Below, one piece after another: positions 1 through 11,832 of a DNA stretch of 64,000 nt. The notes below the pieces were generated by a model that was not told where the DNA came from, did no database searches, and saw only the letters and a list, made by a program, of their open reading frames with translations. Made by a program: the position numbers and the translations under genes. Positions within the stretch are counted from its first letter, which is position 1; the number at the start of each line of letters is the position of its first letter. The stretch is from Limonium bicolor (Eukaryota > Streptophyta > Magnoliopsida > Caryophyllales > Plumbaginaceae), in assembly GCA_023374045.1 (NCBI GenBank), contig CM041782.1:248773882-248837881 (forward strand), written 5' to 3'.

Positions 1-543
1 ATCTGCAATGGTTGGATTTTTATTGCTCAGGGATTCTTTCTGTCTTCTCTCTTAGGGATTGCTAAGGGGTGCTTCTCTGTTAAAAAATAAATGTAATAAA
101 GCAAGGGACTGGCGAAACACCATTGGTAACCAACAAAGAGAGCTGAGTGTTCTTAAAAACAAAAGCTTGATGCTTAAATATTATCTTCTCATCTCTTATG
201 CAAAAGTGAAACAAATGCATGAATCTATTTTTCCTTTTGTTTTCTCCTCAATGCCCATTCTTGAGAGAAGTTGGCCGTGGTAAAAGTTCTCAAAGTCACC
301 TTAACAAAGAAGCATTGAAGTACCTTGGATCATACCCCGAAAATCTATATTTTATTTTTACCCTGAGCACACCTATGCCACCAGCAGTTGATTCTTCACA
401 CTCCTCAAAAAGTTTAAAAATCGTGTATTGTTCACCTCCTTATCCTACCCTTCATAATAATATTTATTATTATTGAGCATTCCCTACTTACTTGGGTACA
501 TGGTTTTGCTTGAGGACTAGCAAAAAGATAAGTGTGGGGGTGA
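1..543 (+). mobile_element. 3' internal tail of element A copy 1 (Athila-like, partial)
   Basis: This is the 3' untranslated tail of an Athila-like element whose body lies left of the window. It matches 23044-23574 almost base for base, apart from about 12 extra bases just before the PPT here. No supported coding region: the short frames at 59-283 and 219-476 have no recognisable domain. It ends in a G-rich polypurine tract (about 530-543) directly against the LTR start TGATAAGTGTCC. Confidence 0.8.
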
Positions 544-2054
544 TGATAAGTGTCCAAATGAGCATGTTTTATAGGTGTATTTCATATATTATATTAGCAC
601 TTTTCTTGCTCATTTCTCCACTTTGGTTAGTTTTCCTCTAGGTATGTTTTATTGATTATCTCACAAAATTATTGGTTAAACATGAGGAAAACCAAGCTAG
701 GGGCAAAGTACACGAAGAGATGAACACATAGGCGCAGACGGGGATCAAATCGGAGCTAAAACGAACATTTTAGATGCAATTGAAGTTGGTCCGGACCAGT
801 GTCTGGATCAGCTGATCCGGACCAATATATTCCAGCGCAGAACCGTACAAAATCGACATGGTCCGGACCAGTGTCCGGATCTCCTGGTCCGGACCAACAT
901 ACCAGCGCGCCAGAAGAAAGAAATCAACATGGTCTGGACCACACTGATCCGGACAATGGTCCGGACACATGTATCTTGCCAGCGTACAGGGCAGCAGCGT
1001 GGAAGAGAAAAAATTATCTCTTCACACGTTAACACACCGCCTTACCACTCCCTTTACCCTATATTTCTCTAGAAATACACCTCCAAACCTCCATTAATCC
1101 ATATCTCATTCCACCCCAAATTATGCCATTTGTCCATAAAAATACCATAAAACCTCCAAAAATCATACATCTATCCACATATTATCCAACATAATTCCAT
1201 ACAACATCATTTCATAAAAACATTCCATACCGTTTTTCTGTCCAACTCTCCCGAATATTAGCAGTCAAGATAGTGGAGCTGAATTAATTATCTTTCCCAG
1301 ATGATTTCTTTTACTTCTCATTCTGTCTTTTTAATTATGTTGGGCTAAGAGGATTTACTCCGGGCGAAGGTTTGGCCGTAATTTGTTTAATTGTGTAATC
1401 TATATTTCTACCGGTTAAAATAAATTCAGTTTGTTACGATTAAAGTTTATCTCTTTCCCTTTTTAATAAATTTCATCGATTTATTAAAAAGCTTTACTAA
1501 ATCTGTTTCTAATCTGATCGGTGACAAATAGATAGGTTAATTAAGCCGTAAAACTGTAGGAAACTTATTTTCATCGGATAAGTTAGTACTCAGTTGCAAG
1601 AATAAAATTCCTCACACTCCTCTGCCATTTACTAGTGCTTGCTTGAGTTTTCATCGGACCTTGCATTTTCTGGTAACGAGTTCTTATGAGTTTTCATCGG
1701 ACCTTAAGATAATAACAGGAATCTTGCCAAATTATTATATTTAACCGGTAGAGATAGCATAGTTAATCAGATTATATTAACCTGAACCCAGAGATCCGGT
1801 TAATTTATCATAATTCACTAAATTAATCTGTTATTTACTTTTCAAAAACAAGTCAATTAATTCCCCCCTTTTTGTGACAAGCTTAGGTACTATTTTATTT
1901 TGCTATAAGTCCCACGGTTTGACCCCGGCCGCTTCTGTCTTACTATACTACGGTGACCGGGTTTTATTTGCAGCCCGACGGATATTTTGAGTATTAATTT
2001 CTTTCAATTGTTTTAATTACACCAGTTCTAACCACTCACGATATACAGTCTGCA
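544..2054 (+). repeat. 3' LTR of element A copy 1
   Basis: A 1511-bp LTR running from TGATAAGTG to TCTGCA, homologous along its length to 11590-13114 and 23575-25092. It holds a cluster of TCCGGA palindromes at 786-967. The TATA box seen in the 11590 copy (TATAAATA) is changed here to TAGAAATA near 1071. It is followed by the target duplication ATTAG (2055-2059) and element T sequence, so this is a true element edge. Confidence 0.9.
786..967. repeat. TCCGGA palindrome cluster, LTR of element A copy 1
   Basis: Repeated TCCGGA hexamers in direct and inverted arrangement, upstream of the TATA position. The central 20-bp palindrome that is perfect in the 5' LTR at 11848 has one C-to-T change here (TCTGGATCAG arm). 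Because the DNA is self-complementary, open frames appear on both strands; these are not genes. Confidence 0.85.
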
Positions 2055-2059
2055 ATTAG
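2055..2059. other. Target-site duplication ATTAG, right side of element A copy 1
   Basis: ATTAG lies between the LTR end TCTGCA and the T-LTR sequence TTTGTGAATACTCGG. The same five bases flank copy 2 on the left (11585-11589), and the uninterrupted site ATTAGTTTGTGAATAC is present at 33188. Confidence 0.85.
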
Positions 2060-2297
2060 TTTGTGAATACTCGGTACAGTTGGAAGGCGTATGTTGTTTC
2101 TATTGTTAATGGACGGTCAGTAATGTGTAGTCACTCGGAAATCTAGTCCATCACACCGATACATTGTATATGTAATAGCCTTGTTAGCCACGTGGGTGGT
2201 TAACGGCGTGTAACACCAACGAGTTAAGTAATGTCATGAAGTTTGTTTTTCCGCTGCAGTTTATTGTAAGTGTGTTAATGTTAGATGGGGTGTTACA
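2060..2297 (+). repeat. 3' end of first element T LTR
   Basis: The last 238 bp of a T LTR, ending GGGGTGTTACA. It matches 25098-25335 closely and 33193-33378 less closely. For example, it shares GTCACTCGG with 25098-25335, where the third LTR has GTCGCCCGA. The rest of this LTR is displaced left of the window by the element A insertion. Confidence 0.85.
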
Positions 2298-2302
2298 AAA
2301 AG

Positions 2303-2314
2303 TGGTATCAGAGC
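2303..2314 (+). other. Primer-binding site (tRNA-Met) of T internal copy 1
   Basis: TGGTATCAGAGC, complementary to the 3' end of plant initiator tRNA-Met, lies five bases after the LTR end. Its last eight bases form the left arm of a perfect 10-bp hairpin (2307-2330). Confidence 0.92.
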
Positions 2315-2330
2315 GAAGTATCGCTCTGAT
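2307..2330 (+). other. Hairpin occluding the PBS
   Basis: ATCAGAGCGA pairs perfectly with TCGCTCTGAT around the loop AGTA. In the second copy (25345-25368) one base has changed, turning a G-C pair into a G-U pair, so the stem is still possible. In RNA it would cover most of the tRNA-binding bases. Confidence 0.7.
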
Positions 2331-3129
2331 GACTGAATTACCGAGCTTAGGAAGTATCGAGTTAGGATTTTAGTACTTTGGGTTAAGGGTTGAGTGATAG
2401 CGTGAGAGATACGCTAGTTAGGAGTAACCAGTGTGTACTGGAAACCTACTATATCCTTCCCGCCCTCCATAATCCTTGTTTTATAACCTGGGAAGGAACG
2501 CCAGAGAGATGGAAGTCCTCTCTTACTCGGGAATACCCGATCTGGCTGTTATTAAACACCTCTAAAGGTACGGAGAACCTGTCATACGGTTGATTCCAAA
2601 AACTGGGAATCCCGGAGACGGTCTCCATCTGAACAATGTTAACCGCATGTAATAGCGAAGAATGAAGAATTTTGTGTATAAGAGAATAGAATTTCCGGCA
2701 ACCTGGGTCGACATGCCGAGCAGTCGAGGATAACCAGCTTGCAACGCACCAACCGTGCAACAGGCAAGAAGTGGATTAATGAAACCCGAGACGAGTGTCT
2801 ACGGAACCACAGTTGTTAAATGATACACCAACGGTATACCAACCGACAAAGGAACTACAACGTAGTGCCCAAACAAGAGACAAGTCTCAGTAACCACGAC
2901 AATACGTGGAACGGGCTACGAAGAGGAAACAATACAAAAGAAAAGGGGGCCTCCCAGAATGGGAAACACCCTAGTTAATGATTATCATGTGAAGACAGTG
3001 AGAAGTCACCTAGAGGAGTTATTATCAAGACAGTAAGATCAGTGAGGGCCAACAAGGCCACTGATGACTGTGCGGGTAAAAACAATACAGCAACCGGTAA
3101 GTGTTGAACCGATAGCCAGTTAGCATGGC

Positions 3130-3519
3130 GCACTTGCCATGGCAAGTGCTGCTATAATAGGGCTGTTCGGGGAAATTTTAACAAGTACGAAGTACTTGGT
3201 AAAGTTCCACGAAGTTAAGTGTGGAAGGGCCTGTTAGCCTAACCACAGTAACTGGAAGTACACCAGTCAGCAAGAAGCTAGACTTGGTTAAGGTAAGAAG
3301 ATGTTGTGGAACCATGAAAAAAAAATTTCGTTCAAACTCGGATTTATTTCAACTCTTTTCTTTCAAAACCAAATTTTCTTTTAAACCAATGTCTATTTCT
3401 AACCTTCTTTTAAACCAAACCAGTAAAACCAAGGGCAGTTGACAAGAATACAAAAGTAGATAAACTTTCCCTCGATTAAGTTCGGGAAGCACGAATGTAT
3501 ATTGTCAAGGGACAATATA
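3130..3519 (+). other. Cluster of perfect hairpins in T internal copy 1
   Basis: GCACTTGCCATGGCAAGTGC is a perfect 20-bp palindrome (3130-3149). CAAGTAC-gaa-GTACTTG (3182-3198) and TTCCAC/GTGGAA (3205-3226) follow closely. A 9-bp stem TATATTGTC/GACAATATA with loop AAGG lies at 3498-3519. All keep the same form in copy 2 (the 20-bp palindrome is at 26167-26186). Confidence 0.7.
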
Positions 3520-6500
3520 AGGGAGTTGACAACAGAATACTTCACCTAGGCGTGTGACGGACACTACGAGGGTACCAACTGTAATGTGGGACGACCACAC
3601 TCCGATAGGAGCTTGTGGGCCTGACAGACCTACTTATGGGTTAGTTGGGTAAGTAGCAATGTATCAGCATGGTACCCCACATATGTATATGAGTAAAGTC
3701 CGAAACACGGGAAGTAGTCGACTCCGTACTACGGTCACAGTGTAAGTCAAACAAGAGCTAAGGATTACCATGAATGGTTGAAATTAAGGAACTCAGTTAA
3801 GTTAACGAGACTAAAGGAATTAGTGGAATTAGTGAATTCCTTTCAACGAAATGTTTAAGAGTCAGGAGGTGCGAAGTGCACTAACTGTAATGTAAAGACA
3901 TCGTATACGTCTTAAGGATCCTCAGGGATAAACATGATAGCTGGAACGGAGACCCAGCCTATACATGGCAAGTAGATGCCTAATGTGGATACATTAATGT
4001 GCAATGAACGAGATGAACTCCCAGAATGAGTACCTACACTACCAGGAAATGTTGATCTTCACAGAAGAAGATAATAAGCCAGTTAAGAACCCAAAAGCGT
4101 GGCTAACGGAATATACCAATAAGTGTGAACCAAATGTAATGGCATGGCTTAGCAACACCCAGGAGCAATCCTTGAAGGGTGTTCACATCAACGATAATTG
4201 TACGAAATGACATGACAGAAACACAAGGGTTGAAACTAACACCAGCTTAGACATAAGTTGTCAGGAGACGGACTGGCAATCCTAAGGGGCATCCCATGAA
4301 AGGAAACGTGATGCAACGACCTTTTCATGGAGGCCAATACAACCTCTAACCATGTAATATTGTATAGAGAAGTACATGTGTGTGGACAGCCTATAATGAG
4401 CGCAGCTCAAGGCAAATAAGGCTTATAAGCCATAAGCAAGATATGTTACATAAATTAGATTGATTGCAGAAGTTTATGTTGTATAAGTGAATAGAGTGGT
4501 AAACGAACCACTGCATTAAGAGTGGGGATACCTCTCGATATTGTGACACCACAGGAGCGGTAGTTATGTGAATAAAGTCCAAGAAATATGGTAAGGATGG
4601 ACGATGTTATTATTGAAAGAGAGCAGTTAGCTTAGTAGTATGTGTGTATAAAGTGAAACACCGAGCTGAATAATTCCGGCTTGTGACTCGAATGATCAAT
4701 GCTCAAGGAGCATTCAGTAGTCATCCAAATGAGTGATGAACCATAATACGAATGATGTAAGTATATGTGTGGAAGTTAATGTGACAGTAAATACCATGTA
4801 AGTTAGTGTTATACAATAAGCATGGTGCGCAGTAAGCGACTGTTGTATAAGTGTTGTTGAATAATAATGTGGCAGATAAGACCAGTTATGAGTTAAACTC
4901 AGTGGAGATGCATAGTAAGTGATACCAAACAAACTAGGCAGTAAGCTAGTGGCCAGTTTTACGAGATCAGAATCTCAATGAAACACAGTGTGAATTCCGT
5001 TGCGAATCGCATGAGAGATTTGCTGCCAAGAGTTTACGCCTCTGCACTCTGTATGACTGAGTGTTTTGGTATTGCATTTGCGCAGTAATGATCGAGTGGG
5101 ATAGCTAGGAAGTGGAAACATGTTAATTGTGGAGGAATAATGTTATAATGGCCGATGCATAGGAAATGCAAGGCCGCACCAATGAAAGAATACGTGTACA
5201 GAACCAAATGTGGAGGCATGATTAGCAACAAGTGGTTGCAGTAACACGGAATACTAGATATCGGTATGGAATATACCTCAATTGTGGGAAATAGCTGAGA
5301 GAGCACTACACACTAGGTAGTAGCTCAACCTCAACTGACAGTAAGTCGGAAGGAAACAAGTAAATCATTGTGAAATACATAGTTGTATACACAGTAAGTT
5401 ATTAGAGAAGTGGATGGAAAGTCTTGAAACTCACCGAATTCGCTAATGGTAAGAGATACCACGCATCGGTTGAGAAACCATTGTTACCAAGATGAAGGTG
5501 ATAAATTGGAGGTGAACAATACGGTAACAATAACGAGTGGGGCAACTTGAGCCCTACAGTTATTAGAGTTTCACAGCAGAAACTAGTGAACCAGTAATTT
5601 AAATGTTGAATGTGCATGGTGAATACGAGTGAATGGCTAATTATTAACGCCTAGAAGCCTCATAGGCCAGACCGAAACCAGTTAAGAGTTAGAGCAACTC
5701 CAATGAGAATTCTTGATTTAGGGACTAAACCGCAAATATGGTTAAGATCCTCTAATCGGAATGCATTGTATAATAGACCGCGTGGAAGTTAAAATACTTC
5801 ACGACGGCAGAACATTTTAAGCCAATGTTTAGTGATTGATTACGTGGGCGTAATCCCTTTTAAGGGGGGTAGAGCGCAAAACCACTTAGTGTGTATTACC
5901 GTACAAGTGTACGTGACTTATGTTGTGCACATAGCACAAATAATTTGTTTTGATGATTGGTGCGTGTGTTACGTAAACATACGCATTCATTCATGGTTTA
6001 ATTGTGGTAATTGCGCACAGAAGATGCGAATACCATTGTGATAAGTGTGTTGATTTATTAACAGTTGTGTGGGATGGTACAAGTGTGGGGAGTAGAGAAA
6101 CTCCCGGGGAACAAAAACCCCGACAGTGTATAAATGTGAAACTGTGTGTTGTATTTTGATAAAATATATGTGTATATATATACTATATAGTGACTCATGA
6201 AAGGGTATGAAACTGACATAGAACCTAGTGAGAATAAGATTCCCTAGGTAACAACATCAAAGTGAATGGGAGATAACTGATAGACGGAGTTCTATCCCTT
6301 GGAGATGTATGATCATGATTAGAATGATTAAAAAGATAGAAAATTGGAAATGAGTGATTTATTTGATGCTTGAAAATGAAGTGGGAGGTGGAACTTGATT
6401 TGCATGCGATCAAGGGAAGCCGAACACAAATTGGGGTGGAAGGATAGTTCGACACTGATGCTGATCACATCAGGGTTGGATGATTCTTGAAGCTCCCTAT

Positions 6501-6776
6501 AAGTGGTCACAAATAACTACGCTAAGAAAAGAAGCAAAGAGCAGAAGTTGGACTTGGAGTTGTATGTGTTTTCAAAAGGATTTTCAATTGGTGTTTTCAA
6601 AACAGTCGGTTAACATTTGGAATAGAGGATTCTCTTATACTTAACCTAGTAAAGAATATTTTTTGTAGTACTTGCTCACGAGCTGAGGACGTATGAGCCT
6701 TTGTCTTCGGACAGGCGACATGGGAAGTACATATGTTAAAAAATTAAGTGAATGTTTTGATCTCCCAAAGGAACGG

Positions 6777-7163
6777 GGACCAGAAGGTGTCCATCGCGAC
6801 CGGGTTCTGCGGGATCACAGTGTATATAAAAGATATCTTTGATTGTTATACATGCTATGACATGTTGTGTGGTATGTGTAATAAATATTATTTTGACCTT
6901 GAGTCCCAAGAGTGTATGTTATTAGGACCTATGAGTCTAAATGTTGTTGTGTTACATAGACCTATGTGTCTAAAGGCTGTTATGTTATCAAGACCTATGT
7001 GTCTAAATGTTGTTATGTTACCCAAGACCAGAGAGTCTAAGGGTTGTTATGTATTTGTAAATGTTGTTAAGATACCCGGACCATTGAGTCCGAGGTTATC
7101 ATGTGAATATGTTATGTTATGTATGGATGTGAATGTGTTACCCGGACCATTAAGTCCGAGGGT
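6777..7163 (+). repeat. Array of small GGAC/GTCC-type hairpins, T copy 1
   Basis: About seven short imperfect units of the form (G/A)GACC-N4-6-GTC(C/T), such as AGACCTATGTGTCT and GGACCATTGAGTCC, separated by TGTTATGTTA-like spacers. Stems alternate between GGAC/GTCC and AGAC/GTCT, so paired positions change together. The region is also an open frame of 139 codons (6748-7167) with a repetitive, featureless translation; I do not call it a gene. Confidence 0.6.
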
Positions 7164-7263
7164 GTGATGTAAAATATGTTGGCTATGGAAGTTTATTTCT
7201 AAGTGATTCCTGCGTTCTAATCCAAATGATGTGTGGAAAACGTGAACTTCGAGGACGAAGTTC

Positions 7264-7281
7264 TTTTTAAGGGGGGTAGAT
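7264..7281 (+). other. Polypurine tract of T copy 1
   Basis: An AAGGGGGGTAGA-type tract lies immediately before the LTR start TGAAATACCCC, preceded by the GAGGACGAAGTTC-type sequence common in front of plant Ty3/gypsy PPTs. This is the expected plus-strand primer site. Confidence 0.85.
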
Positions 7282-9615
7282 TGAAATACCCCAAATCTTG
7301 ATATGTCGTTAAACATTTAAACTATGGTATGTAAAGGCTAAAAGTGCCTTAGAAACATCAGGGAACAATTTAAACCATAGTAATATGCAATAAAGCACTA
7401 AGATACAGTTTGAGCAAAAACATGCTCTAAGCTTGGAGTGAACTTGGTTAGGACCCAAAGAGCCTACCAAGACTTAATAATATTCAATTATGATTTAATA
7501 AGGCTAATTAAGTCCTTAGAAAACCTTGGTAGACAATTAAACCAAACAAAACACAAATAAATGCCTTAAAGTCAATATGGGCAAAATGTGCTCTAAACTT
7601 GGGATAAATTTGTATAAGACCTAAAGGTCATATCTATACCTTATAAATATGTTAATGAGCATATTAAATCAATTACTAAAGAAAACCAAGCTTGAAAACA
7701 AGTTAAAACACAAAATGTGCTTTAAGGAGCCTTAAAGCACATTTTTGAAAAATTGTCTTGTAAATGAGTTTTGAATGGCTAAATGTCCGTCATTACTCTT
7801 TAATTAACATGTGTACTACTTAGTATCACATTAGGAAGTCTAAATCAATGGGAAATCAGAAATTTCACATCTATGTGCCTTGTTTTAGTGAATAGTAACT
7901 ATTATAAGCTAGTTTGTAACATATGTTATTATAAGTTATGTTATTGGTCAACAAAGACCAAAACACCCCTTAGTATTAAATGGGGGCCGGTTTTTGCAAG
8001 GGATGAGTTATCCCCCTTGTTCGTTTAATAAGAAAAGTAAAACTTATAAAGTAAAGTACTATTTTGCTTTTATACATAAATATCTTAACAAAGTGAACTC
8101 TCTCACCTCATTCTCTTATTTCCTTTCATTTCACACGATTTCTTCATCTTCTCCCAAGCTCCATTCTCGGTTTGCTACAGCCCAATCTCATTCTTCATCT
8201 TTTTTCACTTGTAACTTATGATTCCATGCTCCAAAATCAATTTCAAGACTACCCTTGTCTTAGTTAGATCAAGCTCCTCATTTCCCTCTTTTCAAATCTT
8301 CAAGAACTCAATTTTGGTGCCATGGGGATTCACCATTGAAGGAGCTTGAGCTTATATTCTAATGCCTTGTCATTCTCTTATGCTTCAAGGTAAGGAAAAT
8401 CAAAGAAAAACCATGTTTCCTCTCATTTTGGTACATGTCCGAAAATTCACCTCACAATGGTGTCTTTACCTTGCTTGTTTTAGCTTCATTTGAATCTTCC
8501 AAGGGCTAGGAGGAGTCCTCTCTTGATACTTATTCAAGCTGTCTTCCAATTCCAAGGTAAAATAATTACCTTAGTGTGTTAAGACAATATATGTGCCTAG
8601 GGTTACAATGAGATGAAGCATAATGCTTGAATACTCATTCTATTATTTGTACATTGTTTAGAAGTTGACAAACAACCAAACATCCTTACCGGTTTTACAA
8701 GGAAACAAGAAAGAAGTTTGTGAGGAAAAGAGGTAAACAAACTATCTCAATGTAGTTTAAATGCCTTAGGAAAAATGAGCTTGATTTGCTTGATAAAAAT
8801 ACCTAAGGAGCCAATGGTGAATGACCTAGTAAAATGCTTTCAAGGAAACTATTAAAGGGCATATGTGTTGTTGTATGTAATTGCAGGTCAAAGGAATTAT
8901 TTATGTGGAAATTCAATGTTTAAGGTTTATGCAATTTAAGGGCCTAAGAGCCATGTTATTTAAGGGCCTAAGTGCCAAGCAATTTAAGTTTATGCACTAT
9001 ATTGTGATGTAGTGTGAATTTGGTGAAGTGTTGTGTGTGAGAAAGTTCTTGATGGACTTAGGTGTTCTTGAATGAAGTAAGGTAAAAACCTAAGTGTTTG
9101 GATGTGAGAATATACAAGAGAAGCTATGGCAAAATTTGGAAAATGTATAAGAAGTTCTAAGTGTTATAAATGAGTTTTGGTGAACTAGGAAGTGTTAAAA
9201 ATGAACAAGTGCTTTACTAGGGAAGAAAGTATGTATTAAAGTCTTGGAGAAGTTTGTTTAAGGTTTAGGAATGTTGATGTAAAAGGAGGAAATGATGTTT
9301 AGGTCGATGTGAAAAAGGAGATTTTGTTAGTAAGAAAAGATGTTGAGAGATGATGCTAAGGTGTAGAGGAAACATCTTGGTATAGTGGTCATTATAGGTG
9401 AAATACCACTTAGAAAACCAAATGAAAAATGTACAAGTATTAAGAGATTTTGTAAGGAGTTTGTGAAATGATAAAGATGGTGTTGGTGTGTGATTTAAGG
9501 AGTTTAGTACATGGCTAAAGATGTGTTTGAAGTGCCAAATGTGATTAGAACATACTAGGGCACTATGAGGTGAAGTTTGGAGTCAAATGTGATTTTAGAA
9601 ACAAAGGTCTGGAGC

Positions 9616-9945
9616 CGACCGACCTTAGGGACCGGACCTGCAAGGTCGGTCGAGCTCAGTTTACACTACCGGAAAGTGTTTCTGGAATGGACGACCTTGG
9701 GGACCGGACTTGCAAGGTCGGTCGGGCTTGTATTTTTATTACGGATTAAGTCTCTAGAATAGACCGACCTTGGGACCGGACTTGCATGGTCGGTCGTGTC
9801 TAAACTTTTGTACGAGAATTGTTTCTGGAATGGACCGACCTTGTGGACCGAACTTGCAAGGTCGGTCGGAGTAGAATTTTTTACGGTAATGTGTTCTGGA
9901 ATGGACCGACCTTGTGTAAGGTCGGTCGGTAAGGTCGGTCGGACC
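9616..9945. repeat. Five tandem 72-bp units, each a CGACCGACCTT/AAGGTCGGTCG hairpin
   Basis: Five units spaced about 72 bp apart each hold a GC-rich inverted repeat. In the first, arms at 9616-9626 and 9642-9652 pair over 11 bp. The same array lies in the third LTR at about 31230-31560. Confidence 0.85.
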
Positions 9946-11584
9946 AAAAACATTGTTTAAGGTTATAGGATGATGGGGATTATTAAGTAATGATGTTATA
10001 AGATTGTTGAGGACATGTTGAGTGAGTTATGATGACAATATAGTGTGGGAAAAGTTGTATCAAATGTAAAAGTAAAACAAGTTAAAATGTGAAGTTATTT
10101 AACTAAGTTAACGGGGATAAGTTATGAGCATTAGACTTTAAACAATCGTGTTACCCTGATGTTAATAAAAGTACATGTAATGTTATCAGTTGTTCGAGAA
10201 TTGCTTGAGGAACATAAGTGGACATGATAAAGTGGACTCCGGTGACAGGTATGGTTTTCTTGGAACCTGTGTCCTACCGGATTACACCGGCTTGTATGCC
10301 AATGTGTTTTTCTGTTTGCTTGCCACGTTGTAAGATTTAACATGTAATGAGTTTACAATAATTCATTTATGTGGCGTGTTCAACTCCGATACCATTTAAC
10401 CTCGAAAGTGTTAAACCTTAGCTAACTGAGTCTAGGATCACATGAGAGTTCGGTATTCGGATTAAACGACCCGAACCATGGGACGTTTTAACCACGGCTA
10501 TGCGTGTGTAAATTGTGTGATATGTGTTTGTGAATGTAGGGATCTCCCTTGTATGTTTAACCAAGTTGTAATACTGTATGGTGCGTAGATGTGATAGACT
10601 CCATAGTGGGGTTCTAACTAATATCTAAAAGTAAGTATGTACTAACAGTGGTGAGGAAGCCGGTTAGGCCGGTCACGCGTTGTTTGGGAGTGGGTATCCT
10701 TTTTAGCCTTACCCTTCTCTCTGTTATGGTTGTTTCCCTCACGGGTTATGATCTCCCATTAGCTTATTCCAAAGCTTAGCTATTCTGACTTATGATCGGT
10801 TTAGGGGGAACATGTGTTTGTGTGGTGTGTTCGGGTCACCAAGCCCGAACCATCTTAACTTAAGTTACTCGTCCGACTATTAGGACGGTAATGAGTGTTG
10901 TATAACGAGCTTACCATGAGGGTGACATCATTCTCTAGGCTGACCAGTGAATTAACAATGTGTGGGTCGGTTCCTAAGAGAACCGCTCCCGTATGTTAAG
11001 TGTTGTTGATGTAATGCAATTTCTATTGCGATGTTGTTATGTGCACGTTGAACGTGAAAAGTATTGTTATGTGTTGCTATGTGATGTATGATATATGTTG
11101 TAAAATGTGGAGTATGTGGATCATGGATATGAATCCCAGTTTGTGATAAGAGGCGTGTAAGGATAACCCGAATAATGGGTAGTTGTCGTCTATTAAGGGA
11201 GTAGCTCCATTAGAGGAGAAACACTCTAGGGGTAATGAATACCATAGGTGACCTATTAGGTGTGGATGTGTTATCTGTTGTTGAGCCATTGAGGCGGAAT
11301 ATTATGTGTTGTGTGTTTATAGTTTACATGCATGATTCAAATGCAATCAACAGCATGCTAAGACGACAATTTGTTGTGCGTGGCCCGGTAGCATGTGGGT
11401 TGCGGGATTACCATACCAGCAAAGGTGCTGAGCCCCTTGGGGGCCACCCTTTCTCTTCTTTTCCTATTTCTGGTACAAAGAGCTGGAAGCCGTTCGAGAG
11501 TAGGACGGGGTAGTCGTTGTACATGGGTAATCATTTAAATTGTATATATACAGTAGGTGTAGTAAGACCGAAATTGTTATCGGC

Positions 11585-11589
11585 ATTAG
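11585..11589. other. Target-site duplication ATTAG, left side of element A copy 2
   Basis: ATTAG directly precedes TGATAAGTG. The partner is ATTTG at 25093-25097 (one substitution). Confidence 0.85.
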
Positions 11590-11832
11590 TGATAAGTGTC
11601 CAAATGAGCATGTTTTATAGGTGTATTTCATATATTATATTAGCACTTTTCTTGCTCATTTCTCCACTTTGGTTAGTTTTCCTCTAGTTTTGTTTTATTG
11701 ATTATCTCACAAAATTATTGGTTAAAAATGAGGAAAACCAAGCTAGGAGCAAAGTACACGAAGAGACGAACGCATAGGCGCAGACGGGGATCAAATCGGA
11801 GCTAAAACGAACATTTTAGAGGCAATTGAAGT

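Larger units (their letters stand above)
2298..7281 (+). mobile_element. Element T internal region, copy 1 (non-coding)
   Basis: About 5 kb with no recognisable retrotransposon protein on either strand. The small minus-strand frames at 4714-4932, 5034-5306 and 5402-5617 recur at 27755, 28075 and 28443 only because the whole region is duplicated. It contains hairpins at 2307-2330, 3130-3149, 3182-3198, 3205-3226 and 3498-3519, a 12-bp palindrome GGCTTATAAGCC at 4420-4431, a repeated small-hairpin tract at 6777-7163, and the PPT. A homologous but diverged piece survives antisense at about 57547-57700. Single-base indels between the two argue against coding. Confidence 0.8.
7282..11589 (+). repeat. 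Middle T LTR, 5' part (subfamily A)
   Basis: The first 4308 bp of the middle LTR, interrupted by element A at 11590 and resuming at 25098. Long AT-rich stretches, promoter-like TATA motifs near 8043-8090 and a 5-unit hairpin array at 9616-9945 are visible. No coding region is supported; frames on either strand are short and lack domains. It matches 30272-33192, which lacks 7432-8807. Confidence 0.88.

Noticed and set aside
770..1035. Overlapping ORFs on both strands in the TCCGGA cluster (also 11802-12276 and 23787-24241)
   Set aside because: Palindromic GC-rich repeats give mirror-image open frames on both strands; translations are repetitive and without domains.
6748..7167. 139-codon frame, conserved in both T internal copies
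   Set aside because: Conservation follows from the recent duplication; the translation is a repeat of short units and fits a hairpin array better than a protein.
9576..9953. CRISPR-like array of repeats with spacers
   Set aside because: 72-bp units with inverted repeats inside a plant LTR; the intervening DNA is also repeated, no leader or cas genes, eukaryotic context.
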